This document shows, one piece after another, positions 41,604-49,435 of a stretch of DNA of 64,000 bases. Where the stretch lies: the NCBI RefSeq assembly GCF_934636665.1, contig NZ_CAKUAT010000004.1, positions 1 through 64,000 on the forward strand, read 5' to 3'. Every line of letters begins with the position of its first letter. Positions within the stretch are counted from its first letter, which is position 1. The notes beneath the pieces are model-generated. The model made no database searches, had not been told where the DNA came from, and saw only the letters and a list, made by a program, of their open reading frames with translations. The position numbers and the translations under genes are program-made. Source of the stretch: an uncultured Senegalimassilia sp. Its GTDB lineage: Bacteria > Actinomycetota > Coriobacteriia > Coriobacteriales > Eggerthellaceae.

Positions 41604-43451
41604 CTAGATGTCCAGCAGGTTCACCACCGTCATGGGACGGGTTTTCGTGCGCTCCCAAAGCAGGGAAAGCAAGGCGTCGCGGGCGGCTTTTTTCAGTTCC
41701 TTGCCCGAAGCGCCCTTGGACAACGCCCGGGTCAGCGCGTTTTTGACACACTTCTCGCAGTCTTGGACCAGGTACCCGTCGTCGCCGCCGGTGATGCCGT
41801 GCATCTCGACTTGCACGTTGCCGGCAACAGCCTTCTTGCGGCCGGAAACCGCCGCTGCGATGACGGCGAAGCCCTGCGCGGAAAGCGCAGTGCGCTCCTC
41901 AAGCACCTGCTCGGAGGTATCGCCGACCGACAGGCCGTCGACGAGCACGATGCCGGATTGCACGACCTCGCCATGCTTGACGCCCTTCGTGGAAAGCTCA
42001 AGGCTTTCGCCGTTCTCGCAAATGAAGACGTTTTCAGCGGGAACGCCGACGGCTTCCGCCAAACGGGCATGGGCGCGAAGATGCGTGGCCTCGCCGTGCA
42101 CGGGCATGAACGCCTTGGGCTGCACGATGGTCAGCATGATCTTCAGCTCCTCGGCCGAAGCGTGGCCGGAGACGTGCACGCGGCCGCGGGACTTGTCGTA
42201 CACATCGGCGCCGATCTTCGCCAACGAGTTGACCACCTTCGTAACAGCCTTCTCGTTGCCGGGAACCGGCGTTGCGGAGATGATGACGGTGTCTCCCGCT
42301 TCCATATCGATGGTCTTATGCTCGCCTGCGGCGATACGGGCAAGAGCCGACAGCGGCTCGCCTTGGCTGCCCGTGCACATAATGACCACCTGCTCGGGCG
42401 GGATGCCCTTCAGATCGTACGCATCGATGATGTCCTGATCGGAGATCTTCAGATACCCCAGCTTGCGTGCGATATCGGTGTTCTGCACCATGGAGCGTCC
42501 GGTGACGACCACCTTGCGCCCGTTTGCCACGGCCGCATCGCAGATCTGCTGCAGACGATGGATATGGCTGGCGAACGATGCGATGATGACGCGCCCCTTC
42601 GCCTGGGCGATGATGCGCTGAAGCTCCTTGCCCACTTCCGCCTCGCTGGGGGTGAAGTTGGGGTTGGTGGCGTTCGTGGAGTCGGACATCATCAGGTCTA
42701 CGCCCTCATCCGCAAACCGCGCAAGCGCACCGAAATCGGTATGCACTCCGTCGATGGGAGTTTGATCGAGCTTGAAGTCCCCCGTATGCAGCACGTTGCC
42801 CGCGGGGCTACGGAAAAAGACGCCCACAGCACCAGGGATGGAGTGGTTCACCGCGAAGAACTCGGCCGTGATGCAGCCGAGGTTTACCTTGTCGCCCGGT
42901 TTGATCTCCACGAGCTTGGCGTTTTTGATCCGATGCTCTTTGAACTTGCCCTCGATAAGGCCCAACGTCATCTTCGTACCATAAATAGGCACCTGACGAT
43001 CCAAGTCCTTGATAAGGTAAGGCAAGGAACCCGTATGGTCCTCATGGCCGTGCGTGATCACGATACCGCGCAGCTTGTCGGCATGCTGCAGCACATAAGT
43101 GTAATCAGGCAGGATAAGGTCGACGCCGGGATGGTTATCGTCGGGGAACATAAGGCCCGCATCGTCAAGCACCATGTCGCCCTTGCATTCGAACACGGTC
43201 ATGTTCTTGCCGATGGCATCCAAGCCACCGAGCGGGATGATCTTCAGCGTAGCGCCACGATCTTTTTTCGTGGAATCGAAGGAGCGCTTGCGGGAGCGCG
43301 GGCGCTTGCGGGTTTGTTCGGTGTTGCCCTCTTTCGTAAGCTTGGGGCGCTCGAGGTCAAGCTTGACGTGCTTGACCGTTTGCGTGCTTTTGCCGCTGTT
43401 CTCAGGGCGCACACCACCATTGCGCTTTGAACGCTGTTCGTTTTGATCCAT
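41604..43451 (-). CDS. rnj: Ribonuclease J
   Basis: 615 residues. Metallo-beta-lactamase/beta-CASP nuclease with 5'-3' exo- and endonuclease activity. The zinc motif HGHEDH is at 134-139, and HVSGHASAEEL lies in the beta-CASP part. The first ~65 residues are a basic Arg/Lys/Ser-rich extension of the kind found in actinobacterial RNase J. The ATG has AAGGAAA upstream. It lies 70 bases after dapA and forms, with pnp and rny, the RNA-decay set of the window. Confidence 0.95.
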   Translation of the reverse strand: MDQNEQRSKRNGGVRPENSGKSTQTVKHVKLDLERPKLTKEGNTEQTRKRPRSRKRSFDSTKKDRGATLKIIPLGGLDAIGKNMTVFECKGDMVLDDAGLMFPDDNHPGVDLILPDYTYVLQHADKLRGIVITHGHEDHTGSLPYLIKDLDRQVPIYGTKMTLGLIEGKFKEHRIKNAKLVEIKPGDKVNLGCITAEFFAVNHSIPGAVGVFFRSPAGNVLHTGDFKLDQTPIDGVHTDFGALARFADEGVDLMMSDSTNATNPNFTPSEAEVGKELQRIIAQAKGRVIIASFASHIHRLQQICDAAVANGRKVVVTGRSMVQNTDIARKLGYLKISDQDIIDAYDLKGIPPEQVVIMCTGSQGEPLSALARIAAGEHKTIDMEAGDTVIISATPVPGNEKAVTKVVNSLAKIGADVYDKSRGRVHVSGHASAEELKIMLTIVQPKAFMPVHGEATHLRAHARLAEAVGVPAENVFICENGESLELSTKGVKHGEVVQSGIVLVDGLSVGDTSEQVLEERTALSAQGFAVIAAAVSGRKKAVAGNVQVEMHGITGGDDGYLVQDCEKCVKNALTRALSKGASGKELKKAARDALLSLLWERTKTRPMTVVNLLDI

Positions 43452-43521
43452 GTATTGATTTCCTTACTGCCAACATACAGCAGGGCCGCATGGATTGAAG
43501 CGGCCCTGCTGCGTATCCTGG

Positions 43522-44412
43522 CTACAGGACGCCGACCTCGCGCATGGTGCGCTCAAGCTCGGCGGACTGCTCGGCAGTGGCATCGACCAGCGGCAGGCGC
43601 ACTCCGCCTACCGGGAAACCGGCCAATTTCAGTGCCTCTTTGACCAGGATGGGGTTCGCTGTCTTGAACAGCCCTTCCGTGAGGGGCATGAGACGTTCGT
43701 TCGCAGCAGCGGCTTCTTCCCACTTGCCGGCTGCGCACAGCTCCACGATCTCCTTCATTCGAGCAGGAGCAACGTTTCCGATGGTGGAGATAACGCCCAC
43801 GCCACCCAGTTTCATAATGTCCAAGGTTGCCGAATCGTCGCCGGAGTATACGCAGAAACCCTCGGGCGCGCCCTCTACGATGGCCTTCACCTGATCGAAG
43901 TTTCCGGAAGCTTCCTTGATGGCAACCACGTTATCCAGATCATGCGCAAGACGCAGCGAGGTTTCCGCGGTCATGTTCACCGCGCAACGTCCCGGGATGT
44001 TGTACAGGATGATCGGCAGCTCGACCGAACCCGCAATGGTGCTGAAATGCTGATACAAGCCCTCTTGCGGAGGCTTGTTGTAGTACGGCACGACGCACAT
44101 GAAGCCGTCAACGCCAAGTTTGGCAACATCGTTCGCGAAGCCGACCGTGTCAGCCGTGCAGTTGTCGCCGACGTTGGCGATGACCGGGATACGGCCATCG
44201 ACCGCAGCTACTACGGCCTTGAACAGCTCGATCTTGTCCGGATAGAACACCGTGGGAGATTCGCCCGTGGTGCCGTTGATGATCAGCGAGTCGGCGCCGC
44301 CCTTTACCAAACGGTCAGCAAGCTCCTGAGCACGATCGAGATCGAGATCGAGATTGTCCTTCATGGGCGTGACCATGGCCGGGATCATGCGGCCGAAACG
44401 AGGATTTCCCAT
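43522..44412 (-). CDS. dapA: 4-hydroxy-tetrahydrodipicolinate synthase
   Basis: 296 residues. It condenses pyruvate with aspartate semialdehyde in the diaminopimelate pathway. The Schiff-base Lys is K166 (AIKEASG), the catalytic Tyr is Y137 (ILYNIPGR) and the Thr pair is in GTTGES (47-52). I chose the ATG at 44412 because AAAGGTG precedes it and the TIM-barrel begins there; the 28 further residues upstream are unlike the family. dapB lies upstream on the same strand, separated by a terminator-like structure, so dapA may have its own promoter. Confidence 0.96.
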   Translation of the reverse strand: MGNPRFGRMIPAMVTPMKDNLDLDLDRAQELADRLVKGGADSLIINGTTGESPTVFYPDKIELFKAVVAAVDGRIPVIANVGDNCTADTVGFANDVAKLGVDGFMCVVPYYNKPPQEGLYQHFSTIAGSVELPIILYNIPGRCAVNMTAETSLRLAHDLDNVVAIKEASGNFDQVKAIVEGAPEGFCVYSGDDSATLDIMKLGGVGVISTIGNVAPARMKEIVELCAAGKWEEAAAANERLMPLTEGLFKTANPILVKEALKLAGFPVGGVRLPLVDATAEQSAELERTMREVGVL

Positions 44413-44488
44413 CGTTGGCACCTTTCTGTACAAGCATGGATAATCACCATGCACCTGAATCGCAAAATGCAACTTTGCCATATTATGC

Positions 44489-44512
44489 CACGGCACCCCG
44501 AAGGGCGCCGTG
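44489..44512 (-). promoter_or_regulatory. Strong hairpin in the dapA leader
   Basis: Ten-bp stem with one G-U pair on the - strand, closed by a TTCG loop (arms 44489-44498 and 44503-44512), about 75 bases before the dapA start. It is followed on the - strand by GCATAATATGG, which could hold a -10 box. No riboswitch fold was recognised. Confidence 0.45.
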
Positions 44513-44545
44513 AAGTCATTAAATTGTCACGCTCAAGAAACAATT

Positions 44546-44584
44546 GTTGCCGTCTAGGTAATAATTACCGCCGTAAACGGCAAC
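44546..44584 (-). terminator. Terminator-like structure after dapB
   Basis: Outer stem GTTGCCGT/ACGGCAAC (44546-44553, 44577-44584) with an inner palindrome GGTAATAATTACC. On the - strand it is followed by AATTGTTTCTTG. It lies 20 bases past the dapB stop. Confidence 0.5.
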
Positions 44585-44603
44585 GGATTGCCTCGGTAAA
44601 CGC

Positions 44604-45371
44604 CTATGCCATGAAGTTCTCAAGCCCGACGATGAGCCCCTCTCGCTCGCCGACGCTTCGGATGCCCAGTAGCACGCCGGGCATATACGAGGTGCGATCC
44701 CAGGAATCGTGACGGATGGTAAGGGTCTGGCCCATGGAGCCGAACACCACTTCCTGGCTAGCCACATATCCCATGGAGCGAACGGAATGCACGGGCACGC
44801 CTTCCACCAGCGCACCGCGGGCACCTTCGCAACCTGCGATCTCGGTTTCTTTGCCGGGCGCTGCGCTTTGACGGCCATCGCGTGCCTCGGAGATGACCTG
44901 CGCCGTGCGCACGGCGGTTCCGGAAGGGGCGTCCTTCTTATTGCAGTGGTGGAACTCGAGCACTTCCGCTTCGGGGAAGAACGGCGCGGCGGCTTTTGCG
45001 AACTGCATCATGAGCACGGCGCCAGTGGTGAAGTTCGGAGCATAGAACAAGCAGGTTCCCTCGGGGGCAAGGGCGGCAAGCTCCTCGAGCTTGTCGTTGG
45101 CAAGACCCGTGGTGCCCACCACGCAATCGACGCCCGCCGCAAGGGCGACGCGAAGATTGCCCTCGACGACGGAAGGCTGCGTGAAATCGACGAGCACATC
45201 GAACCCGCCGGCATGCACGGCCTGCTCGACCGTTTCATACACTGCGAAAACCTTCGAAGAGCCATGCGGGTCGATTCCGCAGGTCACCTGCATATCATCG
45301 GCAGCGGTGACGGCATCGACCACGGCTGAACCCATACGTCCGGCAAAACCGGAAACGGCAACGTTGATCAT
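44604..45371 (-). CDS. dapB: 4-hydroxy-tetrahydrodipicolinate reductase
   Basis: 255 residues; NAD(P)H-dependent step after DapA. The nucleotide-binding GFAGRMGSAV is at 8-17. The catalytic motif HHCNKKDAPSGTA is intact. The ATG at 45371 follows a perfect AGGAGGAG seven bases upstream; 16 residues further upstream are not family-like. It lies between pnp and dapA, each gap holding a hairpin. Confidence 0.96.
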   Translation of the reverse strand: MINVAVSGFAGRMGSAVVDAVTAADDMQVTCGIDPHGSSKVFAVYETVEQAVHAGGFDVLVDFTQPSVVEGNLRVALAAGVDCVVGTTGLANDKLEELAALAPEGTCLFYAPNFTTGAVLMMQFAKAAAPFFPEAEVLEFHHCNKKDAPSGTAVRTAQVISEARDGRQSAAPGKETEIAGCEGARGALVEGVPVHSVRSMGYVASQEVVFGSMGQTLTIRHDSWDRTSYMPGVLLGIRSVGEREGLIVGLENFMA

Positions 45372-45393
45372 GTTGAAGCTCCTCCTTAGAAAA

Positions 45394-45420
45394 GATGGCG
45401 GCCTAAGGGCGGCCGCCATC
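45394..45420 (-). terminator. Terminator between pnp and dapB
   Basis: Perfect 10-bp stem GATGGCGGCC/GGCCGCCATC with a seven-base loop. On the - strand TTTTCT follows, running straight into the dapB ribosome binding site, so some read-through is likely. Confidence 0.65.
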
Positions 45421-45441
45421 GATACCTATCGCATATAAGGC

Positions 45442-47676
45442 TTATTGGGACTCATGACGGCGACGAGGGGTGCGGTTGGCGCGACCCGGGCGCACGTCAC
45501 GCTGGCCGCCTTCGCGCTTGCCTCCCTCATGGCGTTCGTGACGCTCATGCCCGCGATGCTCGCGCGGAGCAGGTGCGCTGCCTTCGGGAGCCTCCGGCTT
45601 GTCCAGACGATCGAGCGAGATCTTGCCCGTCTTGGGGTCGATCTCGAGAACCTGGACCTTGACGGTGTCGCCGAGCTTCAGCACGTCCTCGACCGAGCCG
45701 ACGCGACCGTTTGCCACACGGGAGATGTGCAGCAGGCCGTCCTTGCCGGGGGTGAGCTTGACGAAGGCGCCGAAGTCCTTGATGCCGACGACCTCGCCCT
45801 CGAAGATCTCGCCGACCTCGGGCTCCTTGACGATGCCGAGGATCATGGCCTTGGCAGCTTCGCCGGCCGGACCCTCGATGGCAGCGATATGGATGGTGCC
45901 ATCTTCCTGGATGTCGATCTGCGCGCCGGTTTCGTCCTGGATGCCGCGCACGACCTTGCCACCGGAGCCGATGACGTCGCGGATCTTGTCAACCGGGATA
46001 TGGATGGTCTCGATGCGCGGAGCAGTGTCGCGCAGGCTTGCACGCGGCTCGGGCAGCTCGGCGAGCATGGCCTTCAGGATGTGTGCACGGCCTTCGTGGG
46101 CCTGCTTGAGCGCACGGCCGAGGATCTCGGTGGACAGGCCCTTGGCCTTATTGTCCATCTGCAAAGCGGTGATGCCCTTCTCGGTACCGCAGACCTTGAA
46201 GTCCATATCGCCGAGGAAGTCCTCGATGCCCTGGATGTCGGAAAGGATGACGATGTCGTCGCCTTCCTTAATAAGACCCATGGCGATACCGGAGACCGGG
46301 GCCTTGATCGGAACGCCCGCATCCATCAGCGCCAGCGTGGAACCGCAGGTGGAAGCCATGGACGAGGAGCCGTTGGACTCCAGGATCTCGGAAACCACGC
46401 GGATGGCGTAGGGGAACTCGTCTTCAGAGGGGATCACCGGCAGAAGAGCGCGCTCAGCCAGCGCACCATGGCCGACCTCGCGGCGCTTCGGGGCGCCCAT
46501 GCGACCCGTCTCGCCGGTGCAGTACGGCGGGAAGTTGTACTGGTGCATATAGCGCTTGCCCTCGGCCGGGTCGATGGTGTCAAGACGCTGCCACTCGTTG
46601 AGCATGCCGAGCGTGGCGATGGAAAGTGCCTGGGTCTGGCCGCGCTGGAACAGACCGGAGCCGTGGACGCGCGGCAGATAACCGGGCACGATGTGCAGCG
46701 GACGGATCTCGTCGGCGCGGCGGCCGTCGGCGCGCTCACCGGTTTCGATGACCATGGCGCGCATGGCCTTCTTCTCAAGCGCCTTCAAGGCAGCGGCAAT
46801 GTCGGAGCCCCAAGCGGCAAGCTCTTCCTCGTTGAAGGACTCTTCCTTGATGCGAGCCTTGAGCTCCTCGACCTTGCCCATGCGAGCCTGCTTATCGGCA
46901 TCGCTCAGAGCTTGGGACATCTCGTCGAAGAACGGGGAGATGCGCTCGTCGATGGATGGGTCGGCAACGTGGATAGGCCACTCGACCGGGGTGATGTCGC
47001 AACGATCGAGGAAGCGCTGCTGGGCTTCGCAGAACTTCGCGATGGCCTGCTGGCCGAAGTCCATAGCGCGCAGCATAAGATCCTCGGAAACCTCGTTGGC
47101 GCCAGCCTCGACCATGGAGATGTAGTCGGCGGTACCTGCGATGGTCAGCTCCAGATCGGAGGTCTCCTGCTCCTCGTAGGTGGGGTTCACGATGAACTCG
47201 TCGGTCTCGGGGTTGTGAGCGATGCGCACACAAGCGGCCGGGCCGTCGAACGGAGCGCTGCCGATCATAAGGGCTGCCGAAGCGCCGCCGACGCAGATGC
47301 AGTCGGGAGCGTTCTTGCCATCGCACACGAGCGTGGTGGCGACGATGTGCACCTCACGCTTGAAGCCGTCGACGAAGCCGGGGCGGATGGGACGGTCGAT
47401 CATGCGGGCGGTCAGCGTGCCCTTCTCGGACGGACGCGCCTCACGCTTGAGGTAACCGCCGGGGATGCGCCCGACGGAGTACATCTTCTCCATGAAATCG
47501 ACGGTAAGCGGGAAGAAGTCGTAGTTCTTCTCCTCCTTGGAGATGACGGCCGTGACGAGCACGGTGGTCTCGCCCTGCGTGACCAGGACAGCGCCGGTAG
47601 CCTGCTTGGCCAGCTCGCCCGTTTCGAAGCGGTAGGTCTTGCCGTACAGCTCGAAGGACTCGACGATCTTTTCCAT
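45442..47676 (-). CDS. pnp: Polyribonucleotide nucleotidyltransferase
   Basis: 744 residues. Phosphorolytic 3'-5' RNA degradation. Two RNase PH domains (about 1-230 and 320-550) are followed by a KH domain (PVDKIRDVIGSGGKVVRGI) and an S1 domain (VGEIFEGEVVGIKDFGAFV). The C-terminal 40 residues are a His/Arg/Glu-rich tail (EHRGHERHERHEGGKREGG), variable in this family. rpsO lies upstream with its own terminator, the classical rpsO-pnp order. Confidence 0.97.
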   Translation of the reverse strand: MEKIVESFELYGKTYRFETGELAKQATGAVLVTQGETTVLVTAVISKEEKNYDFFPLTVDFMEKMYSVGRIPGGYLKREARPSEKGTLTARMIDRPIRPGFVDGFKREVHIVATTLVCDGKNAPDCICVGGASAALMIGSAPFDGPAACVRIAHNPETDEFIVNPTYEEQETSDLELTIAGTADYISMVEAGANEVSEDLMLRAMDFGQQAIAKFCEAQQRFLDRCDITPVEWPIHVADPSIDERISPFFDEMSQALSDADKQARMGKVEELKARIKEESFNEEELAAWGSDIAAALKALEKKAMRAMVIETGERADGRRADEIRPLHIVPGYLPRVHGSGLFQRGQTQALSIATLGMLNEWQRLDTIDPAEGKRYMHQYNFPPYCTGETGRMGAPKRREVGHGALAERALLPVIPSEDEFPYAIRVVSEILESNGSSSMASTCGSTLALMDAGVPIKAPVSGIAMGLIKEGDDIVILSDIQGIEDFLGDMDFKVCGTEKGITALQMDNKAKGLSTEILGRALKQAHEGRAHILKAMLAELPEPRASLRDTAPRIETIHIPVDKIRDVIGSGGKVVRGIQDETGAQIDIQEDGTIHIAAIEGPAGEAAKAMILGIVKEPEVGEIFEGEVVGIKDFGAFVKLTPGKDGLLHISRVANGRVGSVEDVLKLGDTVKVQVLEIDPKTGKISLDRLDKPEAPEGSAPAPREHRGHERHERHEGGKREGGQRDVRPGRANRTPRRRHESQ

Positions 47677-47799
47677 GTGGTGTTCTTTCCTTCTCTATTC
47701 CTTGACCGCCGTAGTGCGGACAAGCTTCTTCGGCCAGGGGTACTCACGTTTCCCGCTTGCCGCGAGCAGGCACGCCCTTGCGTACCCGACCGCTATGCA

Positions 47800-47827
47800 A
47801 AAGCCCGCGCAGCGCTGCGCGGGCTTT
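47800..47827 (-). terminator. Terminator after rpsO
   Basis: A 28-base perfect palindrome (AAAGCCCGCGCAGC plus its complement), seven bases past the rpsO stop, ending in TTT plus T on the - strand. It separates rpsO from pnp. Confidence 0.8.
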
Positions 47828-47833
47828 CGTTGA

Positions 47834-48121
47834 CTAGATGTTGTCGCGGATGCCGAGCTTCTTGATGAGGGCACGGTAACGCTCGATGTCGCGCTCCTTG
47901 ATGTACTTGAGCAGACCACGACGCTTACCGATGAGCATCATCAGGCCACGGCGGGAATGGTTATCCTTCTTGTGGGTCTTCAGGTGCTCGGTGAGGTTGC
48001 GGATACGCTCGGACAGGATGGCGACCTGCACGTCCGGGTTGCCGGTGTCATGCTCGTTGGCGCCGAACTCGGCGACCAGCTCTGCGGTGCGCTCTTTCGT
48101 GATGCTGAGTTTGCTAGGCAT
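47834..48121 (-). CDS. rpsO: 30S ribosomal protein S15
   Basis: 95 residues, close to the standard S15 length. Recognisable parts are FGANEHDTGNPDVQVAIL, RIRNLTEHLKTHKKDNHSRR and the end RYRALIKKLGIRDNI. S15 binds the central domain of 16S rRNA early in assembly. The ribosome binding site is AAAGGTGGAG. The ~200-base upstream gap contains small hairpins (for example GCGGG-CAAGT-CCCGC near 48140) that could be an autoregulatory leader, which is common for rpsO but cannot be shown here. Confidence 0.97.
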   Translation of the reverse strand: MPSKLSITKERTAELVAEFGANEHDTGNPDVQVAILSERIRNLTEHLKTHKKDNHSRRGLMMLIGKRRGLLKYIKERDIERYRALIKKLGIRDNI

Positions 48122-48331
48122 GCTAACTCCACCTTTCCTGCGGGACTTGCCCGCCTTCCGTGCAGCTGTTGCTGCGCTCTACTTGCTTTCCGCTGGGATC
48201 CATGCAAGATGGGGACCAAGCTGAAAGTGGCTGCCGATATGGCAACTGGTCAAGAATACGATGACCGACCGCTTGCGCGCAAGCCTGATATACCGACCTG
48301 CACAGCTTGCGCACATCTTAGCTACCTGCGC

Positions 48332-48580
48332 TTATTGCGCCTGACGGGCTTCGCGCAGCGCGTGGACAAGCTGGTCGGCGCAGCTGGTGGAACGACGACC
48401 GCAGGTATTGCCCTCGAGCACGGCGGCGACGTCCTCGACGCTCTTGCCGTTGACGAGTTTGCCGATAGCCTTGAGATTGCCGTCGCAGCCGCCGACGAAA
48501 TCCACGTGCTTGATGGTATCGCCGTCAAGATCGACGTGGATCTCACGCGAGCATACGCCCCGGGTTCGATAGGTGTACAT
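48332..48580 (-). CDS. TSCPD-domain small protein
   Basis: 82 residues. It contains TSCADQLVHAL, a close form of the TSCPD motif, and RGVCSREIHVDLDGDTI at the start. Four cysteines (C10, C32, C60, C67) could hold a metal. The fold is related to the C-terminal domain of some ribonucleotide reductases, but free-standing forms are uncharacterised. The ATG at 48580 follows AGAGGAAA; the 25 residues upstream are not supported. It stands alone between recO and rpsO. Confidence 0.82.
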   Translation of the reverse strand: MYTYRTRGVCSREIHVDLDGDTIKHVDFVGGCDGNLKAIGKLVNGKSVEDVAAVLEGNTCGRRSTSCADQLVHALREARQAQ

Positions 48581-48655
48581 ATACGTTTCCTCTCTCTTGG
48601 ATGGTGCAAGTATGCCATAGCGGCATGCGGGTTTGCCCTTGTACGTGACAAGCAC

Positions 48656-49432
48656 CTAAAACAATCCGCAGGTGAACAGGAAATTCAGCGACTTCAGGCG
48701 AATGGAGGCGTGTACCTGCGCCCAAGTCTGGCAAAGACGTAGCGTGTCGAAGACGCAGGATTGATCGACCTTGATCGATACGATATCCGAAAAGCGCATG
48801 CCCAGCAGCGCGATTGCCCAGGAAAGCGTTTCCGGAGCAAGGCCGGCAACGTCGGACACGCGGCACGCATCGCATACCACGCCGCCCTCGCTGCACGAGA
48901 ACGCTATGGTTCGATGGGCAAGGCCCTCCACGTCGCAGGCCAACGGCTCGCCGCAAACGCAACACCGATCAAGGGAAGGACGGATGCCCAGGAACGCGAA
49001 CGCCTTGAGCAGCCAAGCTGCGCACATGGCAGGGGCATGCGCGGGACCGGATGAGGCCAGCACATCAAGAGCCGTTTGCGTGAGCGGGAACAGTTTCGGA
49101 ACTTCGAGACCTGGCTGCGTGATGCGATCGAGCAGCTCGACGATAGGAGCCGCGCAGGCGGCAAGCTCCATACTTTCACGCAGCGCGGCGTTGCCGGCAA
49201 TCAAACGAGCTTCCTTAACGATGTCGAGCGTACGCCCTTGCGCTAGGAGCACATCTGCCTGCGAATACAGCTCAAGCCGGGAGCTGAACTGGCTGGTAGG
49301 CTTTCGAGCCCCTTTCGCAACGGCTCTGATCTGCGAGCCGTCCTGCGCAAGCAGGGACAGGATAAGATCCGACTCCCCCAGCTTGGTCTTGCGCAGGACG
49401 AGCACGCGGGCGTTGTAGGTGCTTTGCGCCAC
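48656..49432 (-). CDS. recO: DNA repair protein RecO
   Basis: 258 residues. The N-terminal OB fold (ARVLVLRKTKLGESDLILSLL) and helical part are followed by a zinc site (CCVCGEPL, later CDAC). It loads RecA on SSB-coated DNA together with RecR. Length is normal. The start lies three bases after the stop of the PASTA gene, so the two are probably co-transcribed. Confidence 0.93.
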   Translation of the reverse strand: MAQSTYNARVLVLRKTKLGESDLILSLLAQDGSQIRAVAKGARKPTSQFSSRLELYSQADVLLAQGRTLDIVKEARLIAGNAALRESMELAACAAPIVELLDRITQPGLEVPKLFPLTQTALDVLASSGPAHAPAMCAAWLLKAFAFLGIRPSLDRCCVCGEPLACDVEGLAHRTIAFSCSEGGVVCDACRVSDVAGLAPETLSWAIALLGMRFSDIVSIKVDQSCVFDTLRLCQTWAQVHASIRLKSLNFLFTCGLF

Positions 49433-49435
49433 GAG

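Noticed and set aside
45445..47865. Open frame of 806 codons on + opposite pnp
   Set aside because: It covers pnp on the opposite strand, and its composition mirrors pnp codon bias. No family features.
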